A stretch of 64,000 nucleotides of DNA from NCBI GenBank assembly GCA_963837105.1, contig CAWIMG010000020.1:1-64000 (forward strand). Reading direction: 5' to 3'. Shown one piece after another: positions 53,623 through 62,037 of the stretch. The stretch's first letter is position 1, and each line of letters begins with the position of its first letter. Below the pieces are notes generated by a model, which was given only the letters and a program-made list of their open reading frames with translations, ran no database searches and was not told the DNA's origin. This DNA is from UBA9676 sp963837105. Its GTDB lineage: Bacteria; Actinomycetota; Actinomycetes; Streptosporangiales; Streptosporangiaceae. Position numbers and translations under genes: made by a program.

Positions 53623-56408
53623 CGGCGGACCGCACCACCACCAGCCGGGCTGGCCGCGGTGAGGTGAGCCCGGAGGATCTTCTGCAGGCCGGGACCTACG
53701 CCTTGCTGACCGACGGCAGCACCGTCGAGATCCGGCACGCCCGGCCGGACGACGCACGCGCAGTCCAGGCCATGCACGCGGCCATGTCTGCCGACAACTT
53801 CTATCTGCGTTTCTTCAGCCTGAGCCCGCGCAGCGCGGAGACGGAGGCCCGCCGGGTCTGCCGGGAGCCAGGCCCGGATCACGCGGCGCTGCTGGCCTGG
53901 CTGGGCAGCCGCCTGGTCGGGGTGGCCAGCTACGAACTGGCCAAGCCGGAAACGGCGGAAGTGGCGTTCGCGGTGCCGGACGATCTGCACGGCCGGGGCA
54001 TTGCCACGCTGCTGCTGGAGTACCTGGTGTCGATCGCCCGGGAGCGCGGGCTGCACGCCTTTACCGCGGAGACGCTCGCCGACAACACCGCGATGCTGGC
54101 CGTCTTTTCCGGCGCTGGGCTGCCCGTGCGGCGGCGCAGTGCCGACGGCGTGGTGGAACTGACCTTCCCGCTGCCCGGAGGAGAGGCCGATGGCCTGGGC
54201 AGCTACCTGGACTCGGTGGCCGCCCGGGAGAGCCGGGCGGACGTGGCCACCATGCGGCACCTGCTCGCGCCAGCCTCGGTGGCGGTGATCGGCGCCAGCC
54301 GCAGGCGGGGCACGGTTGGCCGGGAAATCCTGCAGAACATCGCCGGGGCCGGCTTCGCCGGGGAAATCTACCCGGTCAACCCGCGGGCCAGTTCGCTGGC
54401 GGGCCGGCGGTGCCTGGCGTCAGCGGCCGATCTGCCCGAGCACGTGGATGTAGCGGTGATAGCGGTGCCCGCCGCCGCCGTTCCGGCGGTGGCCGAACAG
54501 TGCGGCCAGCGCGGGGTCCGGTCGCTGGTGGTGATCACCTCGGGCCTCGGCGCGCAAGGCGCCGACCTGCTGGCCTCCTGCCGCAGGCACGGCATGCGGC
54601 TGGTCGGGCCCAACTGCTTCGGCATCGCGGTGCCGGGCATCGGCCTGGACGCCACGTTCGCCAGCAGCCATCCCACGGCCGGCATCGCCGGGCTGGTGGT
54701 CCAGTCGGGCGGTATTGGGGTATCGCTGCTCGATCACCTGTCCCGGCTGGGCATCGGCGTTTCCTCGTTCGCGTCGGTCGGCGACAAGTACGACGTGTCC
54801 AGCAACGACATGCTGACCTGGTGGGAGCAAGATGGCCAGACCAGGCTGGCCGTGCTGTACGTGGAGTCGTTCGGCAGCCCGCGCAAGTTCGGCCGCACCG
54901 CCCGCCGGGTCGGGAACCGGATGCCGGTGCTCACAGTGATCGGCGGCAGGTCCGCCGCGGGCCAGCGGGCCGCCGCCTCGCACACCGCGGCGGCGGCCAC
55001 CCCGCTGGTCACCCAGGAAGCCCTGTTCGGCCAGGCCGGCATCATCGCCGTGACCGGCCTGGGCGAACTGGTGGAGACCATCGCCATGCTGGCGGGCCAG
55101 CCGCTGCCGGCCGGGAACCGGGTGGCGATCGTCACCAACGCTGGTGGCGCCGGGGTGCTCGCGGCTGATGCCTGCGGTGACAACGGGCTGCAGGTGGCCG
55201 GCCTGTCCAGCGCCACCCGGCGCAGGCTGACCCGGCTGCTGCCGGCCGGGGCAGTGGTGACCGGCCCGGTGGACACCACTGCCGCCGTCAGCGAGGCGGT
55301 GTTCCGCGGCTGCCTGGCGGAGGTGGCGGCGGACCAGGGGGTGGATGCGCTGCTGGTGGTCGCCGTTCCCACGGCTCTGGCGGATCTGCGCAAGGCCGTC
55401 AGCGCCGCCGCCGTCGGCAAGCCACTGGTGGCCTGCATGCTCGACCAGCAGGAGACCGTCGCCATGCTGCCCCAGCTGGGCGCGCCCAGCCCCGGTCAAG
55501 CGGCCAAGCCCGCCACGCCCGGGCCAGGCCCGGCAGGCGCACTGGATGGCCAGGCCGGCGAGCGGGCGGTTCCCGTCTACGCCTACCCGGAAGGTGCGGC
55601 CAGGGCGCTCGGGCACGCCGCGAAGTACCGCAGGTGGCGTGAGCAGCCGCCGGGCCAGGTCCCCTACCTCGGCGGGGTGCGGGCCGCGGATGCCCGCGCC
55701 CAGCTGGGGCGGTTCCTGGCCAGCCATCCCGGCGGTGGCTGGCTGCCCCCGGCCACGGTCGGCGACCTACTGCAGTGCTACCAGATCCCGCTGGTCGACA
55801 CCCGGCTGGCGGCGGACGAGCAGGCGGCGGTGGCCGCCGCCGCCGAACTGGGCGGCCCGGTCGTCCTCAAGGCCGACGTGCCCGGGCTGGTGCACAAGAC
55901 CGAGGCCGGCGCGGTCAAGCTGTACCTGCGCGACGAGCAGGAGGTGCGGGCGGCCTACCAGGATCTGTCGGCCGCGTTCGGGGCGGATCTGACCGGCGTG
56001 CTGGTGCAGCCGATGCTCACCGGCGGCGTCGAGGTGCTGATCGGCGTGGTGCAGGAGGAGGTGTTCGGCCCGCTGGTGGTGTTCGGCCTGGGCGGGGTCG
56101 CCACCGACGTGCTCGGTGACCACGCGGCCCGGCTCACCCCGCTCACCGACGTGGACGCGGACGACCTCATCCGCAGCGTGCACGCGGCACCGCTGCTGTT
56201 CGGCCACCGGGGCAGCCCGCCGGTGGACACCACCGCGCTTCGCGACATGCTGTTGCGTGTCAGCCGTTTGGCCGAAGATCTGCACGAGGTTTCCGAACTC
56301 GATCTCAACCCGGTCATCGCGACCAGCACGGGTGCCCATGCCGTGGACGCCCGGATCCGGGTCAGCCCGGCCCAGCCGCGGGACCCGTTCCTGCGGCGGC
56401 TCCGCTGA
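53619..56408 (+). CDS. GNAT acetyltransferase / ADP-forming acyl-CoA synthetase fusion
   Basis: The 929-aa protein has an N-terminal GNAT domain (~35-190: TVEIRHARPDDARAVQAMHA, DDLHGRGIATLLLEYLV), a CoA-binding domain (APASVAVIGASRRRGTVG), a succinyl-CoA-synthetase-like ligase region with the phospho-His motif in AASHTAAAATPL, and a C-terminal ATP-grasp (VVLKADVPGLVHKTEAGAVKL). ADP-forming synthetases make ATP from acetyl-CoA, while GNAT fusions (Pat-type) acetylate lysines, often of acyl-CoA synthetases. It lies in the operon DUF1918-this-usp-PPOX. A Pro/Gly-rich linker at ~625-655 separates the ligase and ATP-grasp parts. Confidence 0.88.
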   Translation: MTADRTTTSRAGRGEVSPEDLLQAGTYALLTDGSTVEIRHARPDDARAVQAMHAAMSADNFYLRFFSLSPRSAETEARRVCREPGPDHAALLAWLGSRLVGVASYELAKPETAEVAFAVPDDLHGRGIATLLLEYLVSIARERGLHAFTAETLADNTAMLAVFSGAGLPVRRRSADGVVELTFPLPGGEADGLGSYLDSVAARESRADVATMRHLLAPASVAVIGASRRRGTVGREILQNIAGAGFAGEIYPVNPRASSLAGRRCLASAADLPEHVDVAVIAVPAAAVPAVAEQCGQRGVRSLVVITSGLGAQGADLLASCRRHGMRLVGPNCFGIAVPGIGLDATFASSHPTAGIAGLVVQSGGIGVSLLDHLSRLGIGVSSFASVGDKYDVSSNDMLTWWEQDGQTRLAVLYVESFGSPRKFGRTARRVGNRMPVLTVIGGRSAAGQRAAASHTAAAATPLVTQEALFGQAGIIAVTGLGELVETIAMLAGQPLPAGNRVAIVTNAGGAGVLAADACGDNGLQVAGLSSATRRRLTRLLPAGAVVTGPVDTTAAVSEAVFRGCLAEVAADQGVDALLVVAVPTALADLRKAVSAAAVGKPLVACMLDQQETVAMLPQLGAPSPGQAAKPATPGPGPAGALDGQAGERAVPVYAYPEGAARALGHAAKYRRWREQPPGQVPYLGGVRAADARAQLGRFLASHPGGGWLPPATVGDLLQCYQIPLVDTRLAADEQAAVAAAAELGGPVVLKADVPGLVHKTEAGAVKLYLRDEQEVRAAYQDLSAAFGADLTGVLVQPMLTGGVEVLIGVVQEEVFGPLVVFGLGGVATDVLGDHAARLTPLTDVDADDLIRSVHAAPLLFGHRGSPPVDTTALRDMLLRVSRLAEDLHEVSELDLNPVIATSTGAHAVDARIRVSPAQPRDPFLRRLR

Positions 56409-56440
56409 CACCGGCACCACCCCGGCAAAGGAGGAAGCAG

Positions 56441-56907
56441 ATGGCAGCAGACCCCGGCGGGCAGCGGCCCCGCATCGTGGCCGGTGTGGACGGATCCCCT
56501 CCTCCCTGGCGGCCCTGCGGTGGGCGGTCCAGCAGGCCGGGCGCACCGGCGGCACCGTGGATGCCGTCATCGCCTGGCAGTTCCCGGCCACCGGCAACTT
56601 CGGCTGGGCGCCGGTCTCGGCGATCGACGACCTCGACTTCGAGTCGGCCGCCAAGCACACCCTGGAGCAGGCGATCGGCAGCCTGGGTGAACTGGCGGCC
56701 GGCGTGCCGGTGCAGCCACTGGTGATGCAGGGGCTGCCGGCGCAGGTGCTGCTGGACGCGGCCGTGGGGGCGGACCTGCTGGTGGTCGGCAGCCGCGGTC
56801 ATGGCGGGTTCGCCGACGCGCTGCTCGGCTCGGTCAGCCAGCACTGCGTGCACCACGCGCCCTGCCCGGTGGTGGTCATGCGCGGAGAGGAGCAGGCCGA
56901 TGGCTGA
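56441..56907 (+). CDS. universal stress protein (UspA family, frameshifted)
   Basis: The start RPRIVAGVDGS reads from ATG 56441 (AAGGAGG upstream). The rest (SSLAALRWAVQQAG ... VGSRGHGGFADALLGSVSQ, with the ATP-binding G-S/T motif) is one base over. A missing C in the CCCC at 56496-56499 accounts for this and gives 155 aa (GSPSSLAALRW). The stop lies 8 bp inside the PPOX gene. Confidence 0.88.
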
Positions 56908-57373
56908 CCTGACCGGCGGCCACCCCGGCTCCCCGGTGGCCGTGCTGGAACCGCTGGCCGAGGCCGAATGCCTGCGGCTGATCTCGCCGGGCGGGATCGG
57001 CCGGATCGCCTACTCGGGCCGGTACGGGCTGACCGTGCTGCCGGTCAACTACAAGCTGCACGACGGGGCCATCGTGTTCCGGACCTCACAGCGCAGCTTG
57101 ACCGGCGAGGATCTGCGGACCGGGATCGCCCACGCCGAGTACCTGGTGGCGTTCGAGATCGACCACATCGACCCGATCAGCCGGGAAGGCTGGAGCGTGC
57201 TCATCCACGGCCCGGCACACCACATGGACTCCGAGGCGGAGCGGGCGGCCGTGCTGGCATCGGAGGTCGAGCCGTGGCCGGGCGGGCCGCACGAGCACGC
57301 CATCCGGATCATCCCGGAGCGGATCACCGGGCGCCGGCTGCGCCGGATGCCACCGGCAGGCGAGCCGGCCTAG
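56900..57373 (+). CDS. pyridoxamine 5'-phosphate oxidase-fold (PPOX) protein
   Basis: The 157-aa flavin-reductase-like split-barrel protein contains ECLRLISPGGIGRIAYSGRYGLTVLPVNYKLHDGAIVFRTSQ, typical of the family containing mycobacterial Rv0080, itself in the DosR regulon. It probably binds FMN, F420 or haem; which one is not visible. It overlaps the usp gene and converges with the phosphoketolase gene, 7 bp away. Confidence 0.85.
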   Translation: MADLTGGHPGSPVAVLEPLAEAECLRLISPGGIGRIAYSGRYGLTVLPVNYKLHDGAIVFRTSQRSLTGEDLRTGIAHAEYLVAFEIDHIDPISREGWSVLIHGPAHHMDSEAERAAVLASEVEPWPGGPHEHAIRIIPERITGRRLRRMPPAGEPA

Positions 57374-57380
57374 CCCAGGC

Positions 57381-59771
57381 CTAGCCCGCGGCCGGTGCCC
57401 CCGGCCAGGCCCAGTCACGGACCTCGGGCAGGTCCTCGCCGTGCTCCCGGGTCCAGGCCCAGTGCCGGGCCCGGGTGTCCACCATCTCCTGCCGCAGCCA
57501 GGCGGCGGTCCTGTTCAGCCCGGGCACCCGGTCGATCACGTCCATCACCAGGTGGAACCGGTCCATGTTGTTACGCACGACCATGTCGAACGGGGTGGTC
57601 GTGGTGCCTTCCTCGATGTAGCCGCGGACGTGGATGTTGCCGTGCCCGGCCCGCCGGTAGGTGAGCCGGTGGATCAGCCACGGGTAGCCGTGGTAGGCGA
57701 AGATCACCGGCCTGCCGGTGGTGAACAGCGCATCGAACTCGGCCTCGTTCATCCCGTGCGGGTGCTCGGACTCCGGCTGCAGCCGCATCAGGTCGACCAC
57801 GTTCACCACCCGGACCCGCAGTTCCGGCAGGTGGGTGGCCAGAATGCTGGCCGCGGCCAGCACTTCCAGCGTCGGCACGTCGCCGGCGCAGGCCAGCACG
57901 ACGTCCGGTTCGGCGCCGTCGCCGTCGCTGCTGGCCCACTCCCAGATCCCGGCACCGCGGGTGCAGTGCAGGATCGCGGCCTCCATGCCCAGCCAGTCCT
58001 GGCACGGCTGCTTGCCCGCGACGATGACGTTGACGTAATCCCGGCTGCGCAGGCAGTGATCGGCCACCGACAGCAGTGTGTTCGCGTCCGGCGGCAGGTA
58101 GACCCGGATCACCTCGGCCTTCTTGTTCATCACATGATCGATGAAGCCCGGATCCTGGTGCGAGAAGCCGTTGTGATCCTGCCGCCAGACATGCGAGGTG
58201 AGCAGGTAGTTCAGCGACGCGACCGGCCGCCGCCAGGGCAGCGCGCGGGATACCTTCAGCCATTTCGCGTGCTGGTTGAACATCGAGTCGACGATGTGGA
58301 TGAACGCCTCGTAGCAGGAGAAGAAGCCGTGCCGGCCGGTCAGCAGGTACCCCTCCAGCCAGCCCTGGCAGGTGTGCTCGGAGAGGATCTCCATCACCCG
58401 GCCGTCGGTGGCCAGGTGCTCGTCCACCGGCAGGACCCGCTCCTGCCAGGTCTTGCCGGTCACCTCCAGCAGCGCGGTCAGCCGGTTCGACTCGGTCTCG
58501 TCCGGGCCGAACACCCGGAAGTTGGCGCTGCCGGCGTTGAGCCGCATCACGTCGCGCAGCATGCCGCCGAGCACCCTGGTTGGCTCGGACAGGCTGGCGC
58601 CGGGGACGGGCACATCGATGGCGTAGTCCCGGAAGTCCGGCAGCGCCAAATCCCGCAGCAGCAGGCCCCCGTTCGCGTGCGGGCAGGCGCCCAGCCGCAG
58701 GTCACCCTCCGGAACGTGGGCCAGCAGTTCCGGCCGGGGCCGGCCCTGGCCGTCGAACAGTTCCGCCGGCCGGTAGGACAGCAGCCAGTCGGACAGCTGC
58801 CGCAGGTGCGCCGGGTTCGTCCTGACCTCGGCCAGCGGCACCTGGTGCGACCGCCAGGTGCCGGCCACCGGCAGCCCGTCCACCTCGGCCGGCCCGGTCC
58901 AGCCCTTGGGGGTGCGCAGCACGATCAGCGGCCAGCGCGGCCGCTCCCCGCCACCGCCGGCCCGGGCCCGCTCGCCGATGGCCGCGATCGCGGCCAGGGC
59001 CCCGTCCACCGCCACCGCCATCTGCTGATGCATAATGGATGGCTCATCGCCGGTCACGTAGACCGGCTGGTAGCCGTAGCCACGCAGGAGCGCATCGAGT
59101 TCGCTGCCGGGGATCCTGGCCAGCAGCGCCGGATTGGCGATCTTGTAGCCATTCAGGTGCAGGATCGGCAGGACCGCGCCGTCCCGCGCCGGGTTCAGGA
59201 ACCGGTGCCCGTGCCAGCCGGTCGCCAGCGGGCCGGTCTCGGCCTCGCCGTCGCCGACCACACACGCCACCACCAGGCCCGGGTTGTCGAAGGCGGCGCC
59301 GAAGGCATGCGCGAGTGAATAGCCAAGTTCCCCGCCCTCGTGGATGGAGCCGGGCGTCTCCGGCGCCACATGGCTGGGCACCCCGCCGGGGAAGGAGAAC
59401 TGCCGGAACAGCTCGGCCATCCCGGCCGCATCCCGCGGCACGCCCGGGTACACCTGCGTATAGCTGCCCTCCAGCCAGCTGTTGGCGAGCGCGGCCGGGC
59501 CGCCATGGCCCGGCCCGATCACGATCATCATGGGCGTGCCGCGCGCCCGGATCGCCCGGGACAGGTGGGCCCAGATGAAGTTCAGCCCGGGCGAGGTGCC
59601 CCAGTGGCCGAGCAGCCGCGGCTTGATGTGCTCGGGCCGCAGCGGCTCGGTCAGCAGCGGGTTGGCCAGCAGGTAGATCTGGCCCGCTGCCAGGTAGTTG
59701 GCGGCCCGCCAGTAGGCGTCCAGGCCTGCCAGTTCCCCGCCGGTCAGCGCTTCGGCGTCAGTCCTGCTCAT
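57381..59771 (-). CDS. xfp: xylulose-5-phosphate/fructose-6-phosphate phosphoketolase
   Basis: This ~796-aa TPP enzyme splits Xu5P (or F6P) with phosphate to give acetyl-phosphate plus GAP (or E4P). Visible are LGHWGTSPGLNFIWAHLSR, GPGHGGPA, the ETPGSIHEGGELGYSLAHAFGA motif, the TPP site GDGEAETGPLATGWHG, and VWRQDHNGFSHQDPGF in the second domain. Acetyl-phosphate is the substrate of the acetate kinase at 62038. ATG 59771 and GTG 59777 are both possible starts, and both overlap the usp stop, so the two are co-transcribed. Confidence 0.95.
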   Translation of the reverse strand: MSRTDAEALTGGELAGLDAYWRAANYLAAGQIYLLANPLLTEPLRPEHIKPRLLGHWGTSPGLNFIWAHLSRAIRARGTPMMIVIGPGHGGPAALANSWLEGSYTQVYPGVPRDAAGMAELFRQFSFPGGVPSHVAPETPGSIHEGGELGYSLAHAFGAAFDNPGLVVACVVGDGEAETGPLATGWHGHRFLNPARDGAVLPILHLNGYKIANPALLARIPGSELDALLRGYGYQPVYVTGDEPSIMHQQMAVAVDGALAAIAAIGERARAGGGGERPRWPLIVLRTPKGWTGPAEVDGLPVAGTWRSHQVPLAEVRTNPAHLRQLSDWLLSYRPAELFDGQGRPRPELLAHVPEGDLRLGACPHANGGLLLRDLALPDFRDYAIDVPVPGASLSEPTRVLGGMLRDVMRLNAGSANFRVFGPDETESNRLTALLEVTGKTWQERVLPVDEHLATDGRVMEILSEHTCQGWLEGYLLTGRHGFFSCYEAFIHIVDSMFNQHAKWLKVSRALPWRRPVASLNYLLTSHVWRQDHNGFSHQDPGFIDHVMNKKAEVIRVYLPPDANTLLSVADHCLRSRDYVNVIVAGKQPCQDWLGMEAAILHCTRGAGIWEWASSDGDGAEPDVVLACAGDVPTLEVLAAASILATHLPELRVRVVNVVDLMRLQPESEHPHGMNEAEFDALFTTGRPVIFAYHGYPWLIHRLTYRRAGHGNIHVRGYIEEGTTTTPFDMVVRNNMDRFHLVMDVIDRVPGLNRTAAWLRQEMVDTRARHWAWTREHGEDLPEVRDWAWPGAPAAG

Positions 59772-60222
59772 GGGCACTGTGGACGACCACGACCGGGCAG
59801 GACGCGCCGGTGACGCAGTGCAGGCTCACCGAGCCGACCAGCATCCCGGCGAAAGCCCGGTGCCCGCGGCTGCCGACCACCAGCAGGTCGGCCCCCTTCG
59901 ACGCCTCGACCAGCACCTGGGCGGCGTGCCCGTAGCCGAGCGTGGCCTCCACCCCCGCGGGCGCTGGCCCGCCGTAGACCTTGGTGACCACCTCGTTGAG
60001 TGTCTCCCTCTCCTGCTCCTCGGTCTGGTGGTGGATGGACTCGGGCGCGACCTCGATGGGCGGCCCGCCAACCGCACCCGGGTAGTGCCAGGCCAGGATG
60101 GCCCGGACCCGGGCACCGGTCGCGGCGGCGTAACGCGCCGCCCAGGCCAGCGCCGCCACCGAATCCGCGGAGCCGTCCACACCCACCACCACGAGCTGCT
60201 GCCCGGTGCTCTCGGTCGTCAT
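59758..60222 (-). CDS. universal stress protein (UspA family)
   Basis: The 154-aa USP starts VVVGVDGSADSVAALAWAARYAA and ends with the ATP-binding motif LLVVGSRGHRAFAGMLVGSVSLHCV. ATG 60222 has AAGG upstream; an open frame extends to 60510 but covers promoter DNA. It is the first gene of the usp-phosphoketolase unit and carries a DevR-like box 108 bp upstream. Confidence 0.9.
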   Translation of the reverse strand: MTTESTGQQLVVVGVDGSADSVAALAWAARYAAATGARVRAILAWHYPGAVGGPPIEVAPESIHHQTEEQERETLNEVVTKVYGGPAPAGVEATLGYGHAAQVLVEASKGADLLVVGSRGHRAFAGMLVGSVSLHCVTGASCPVVVVHSAHEQD

Positions 60223-60329
60223 CGCTGTCAGCCTTCCTGTCTCATGGCATGCATGCCATAGCCAGCGGGGAATAGCCAGGCGGCTACTCCCCCAGGAGCC
60301 ATCGAACCCGGTCACACCCGCGCTGTACA

Positions 60330-60343
60330 GGGTCAGAAGTCCC
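60330..60343. promoter_or_regulatory. DevR-box-like site (usp-xfp side)
   Basis: GGGTCAGAAGTCCC keeps a full right half-site (AGTCCC) and 10 of 12 defined positions. It lies in the divergent gap between the usp and antiporter genes. Confidence 0.5.
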
Positions 60344-60382
60344 ACCAGCACCGGTAGCGCCATGCCGTTCGGGTGATCACTA

Positions 60383-60396
60383 GGGACTTCCGGCCC
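60383..60396. promoter_or_regulatory. DevR-box-like site (antiporter side)
   Basis: GGGACTTCCGGCCC has a perfect left half-site and 10 of 12 defined positions. The sequence CCTGAAGGTG follows exactly 40 bp from its first base, as it also does at 63318. Confidence 0.55.
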
Positions 60397-60429
60397 TGCC
60401 TGCGCGGCCATCTGTGTCTGAACCTGAAG

Positions 60430-60447
60430 GTGAACGACGTGGTTCAC
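60430..60447. promoter_or_regulatory. inverted repeat GTGAAC-N6-GTTCAC
   Basis: A perfect 6-6-6 inverted repeat lies 43 bp before the antiporter start. It resembles the GTGAAT/ATTCAC repeat at 44588, in the other DevR-like promoter. Confidence 0.45.
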
Positions 60448-60489
60448 GTTACCGGGAGTCCTGGCGACGTTCCCGGAAGGAGGGTTCCA

Positions 60490-61932
60490 ATGTCCAGCAC
60501 CACATCTCATCGCTGGGCGCCACGAACACGGGACGACACCTTGGCACAGCTGTCGCCGCGCGATCAGCGCAAGGCCCGCACCATCGGGCTGACCTCGGCC
60601 ACCGGCCTGGTCATCGGCAGCATTATTGGCACCGGAGTGTTCGCCATGCCGGCCGTGCTGGCCAGCGCGGGCACCATCTCACTGCTCGTGCTGGCAGTGA
60701 TCGCGGTCGGTGCCACCCTGCTGGCCATCATGTTCGGCCAGCTGACCAAGCGGGTGCCGAACTCCGACGGCGGGCTGTACGCCTACGCCCGACATGAGTT
60801 CGGCGACTTCGCCGGCTACCTGACCGGCTGGTGCTACTGGATCCAGTGCTGGGCGGGCAACGCCGCCATCGTCGCAGCCTGGGTGTTTTACGTGGATGCG
60901 CTGTTTGGCATCCACCCGTCGGCCATGGGGAACTGGGCCATCGCCCTCACCGGGCTGTGGATCCCGGCCGCGGTCAACCTGACCGGGGTCAGGCAGATGG
61001 CCTGGTTCCAGAACCTGACCGTGATCCTGAAGTTCCTGCCACTGCTGTTCGTCGGCATCGTCGGCTGGTTCTTCGTCGCGGGCGCCAACTTCGGCTCGTT
61101 CAACGCCTCCGGCGGAAGCCTGTACGGCGCGATCGGGATCGCCGCCGGGGTGGCCCTGTTCTCCTTCATCGGCGTCGAGGTGGCGGCCATCACCGCCAAG
61201 CGGGTGCGCAACCCGCGCAAGAACGTCGGGCGCGCATCGGTGTTCGGCACGGTCGCCAGCGCCGTGCTGTACGTGGTGGTGACGGCAGCGGTGATGGGCC
61301 TGGTGCCGCACCACGCGCTGGTCAACGACACCACCCCGTTCGTCACCGCGTTCAACACGATCTTCACCCACGGGGCCTGGGCGGGCAAGCTGGTCGCCGC
61401 GCTGGCCGTGATCTCGGGGATCGGGGCGCTGAACGGCTGGACGCTGGTCACCACCGAGGTGTCCAGGGCGGCCGCCGCCGACGGCGTATTCCCGCCCGCC
61501 TTCGCCTGGGCCGACCGCAAGGACACGGCCTGGTTCGGGATCGTGATGGCGGCGCTGCTGCCCTCGGTGCTGATGCTGTGGAGCTACACCACCGCCACCG
61601 GCCTGAAGGTGTTCACCGACCTGGTCGACCTGGCCGTGGTCACGGTGGCCATCCCGTACCTGTTCTCGGCCTGCGCACAGCTCACCTACCTGGTGTCGAA
61701 GCGGCGCCGGGTGCAGGGCTGGCTGCTCGCCCGGGACCTGTGCATCGCCGGGGCGGCCACGCTGTTCTCCATGTGGGTCACCTTCGCCGCCGGCTACCAG
61801 GCCGTGTACCAGGCACTGGTGGTCGTGCTGATCGGCGTGATCATCTACGCGTTCATGAAGGCGCGCCGGGAGCGGCTCGGCCAGGTGCCGACGCCGGTCG
61901 ACCTCCCGCCCGAGCCAGCTAGCGACGCGTAA
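60490..61932 (+). CDS. APC family basic amino-acid/polyamine antiporter
   Basis: This 480-aa transporter has about 12 helices and the APC substrate-site motif GLVIGSIIGTGVFAMP in TM1. The APA (AdiC/ArcD/CadB-like) group exchanges arginine, ornithine, agmatine or similar. Such exchangers help acid resistance and can import arginine for fermentation; no arginine deiminase or decarboxylase is in the window, so the substrate is open. GGAAGGAGGG lies before ATG 60490. Acid export or exchange would suit a cell making acetate (inference). Confidence 0.87.
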   Translation: MSSTTSHRWAPRTRDDTLAQLSPRDQRKARTIGLTSATGLVIGSIIGTGVFAMPAVLASAGTISLLVLAVIAVGATLLAIMFGQLTKRVPNSDGGLYAYARHEFGDFAGYLTGWCYWIQCWAGNAAIVAAWVFYVDALFGIHPSAMGNWAIALTGLWIPAAVNLTGVRQMAWFQNLTVILKFLPLLFVGIVGWFFVAGANFGSFNASGGSLYGAIGIAAGVALFSFIGVEVAAITAKRVRNPRKNVGRASVFGTVASAVLYVVVTAAVMGLVPHHALVNDTTPFVTAFNTIFTHGAWAGKLVAALAVISGIGALNGWTLVTTEVSRAAAADGVFPPAFAWADRKDTAWFGIVMAALLPSVLMLWSYTTATGLKVFTDLVDLAVVTVAIPYLFSACAQLTYLVSKRRRVQGWLLARDLCIAGAATLFSMWVTFAAGYQAVYQALVVVLIGVIIYAFMKARRERLGQVPTPVDLPPEPASDA

Positions 61933-61944
61933 GACGGATCGGCC

Positions 61945-61979
61945 AGTTCGCCGCCCCGCCGGCGGCGGGGCGGCGAACT
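61945..61979 (+). terminator. hairpin after the antiporter gene
   Basis: Perfect 16-base arms (61945-61960, 61964-61979) with a three-base loop, followed by TT, start 12 bp past the stop. Confidence 0.87.
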
Positions 61980-62024
61980 TTGTTCCCGGCAGGCGACTCT
62001 CCCCAGCGGGGCCGCCGCCCTCGG

Positions 62025-62030
62025 TAGCAT
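62025..62030 (+). promoter_or_regulatory. -10 box TAGCAT of acetate kinase, leaderless
   Basis: TAGCAT fits TANNNT and ends seven bases before the GTG start at 62038. There is no Shine-Dalgarno sequence, so the mRNA is probably leaderless. No DevR box is evident here. Confidence 0.45.
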
Positions 62031-62037
62031 CACGTCA

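Noticed and set aside
59758..60510. Longer usp protein starting at 60510
   Set aside because: The extra N-terminus covers both DevR-like boxes and has no USP similarity; ATG 60222 gives the normal family start.
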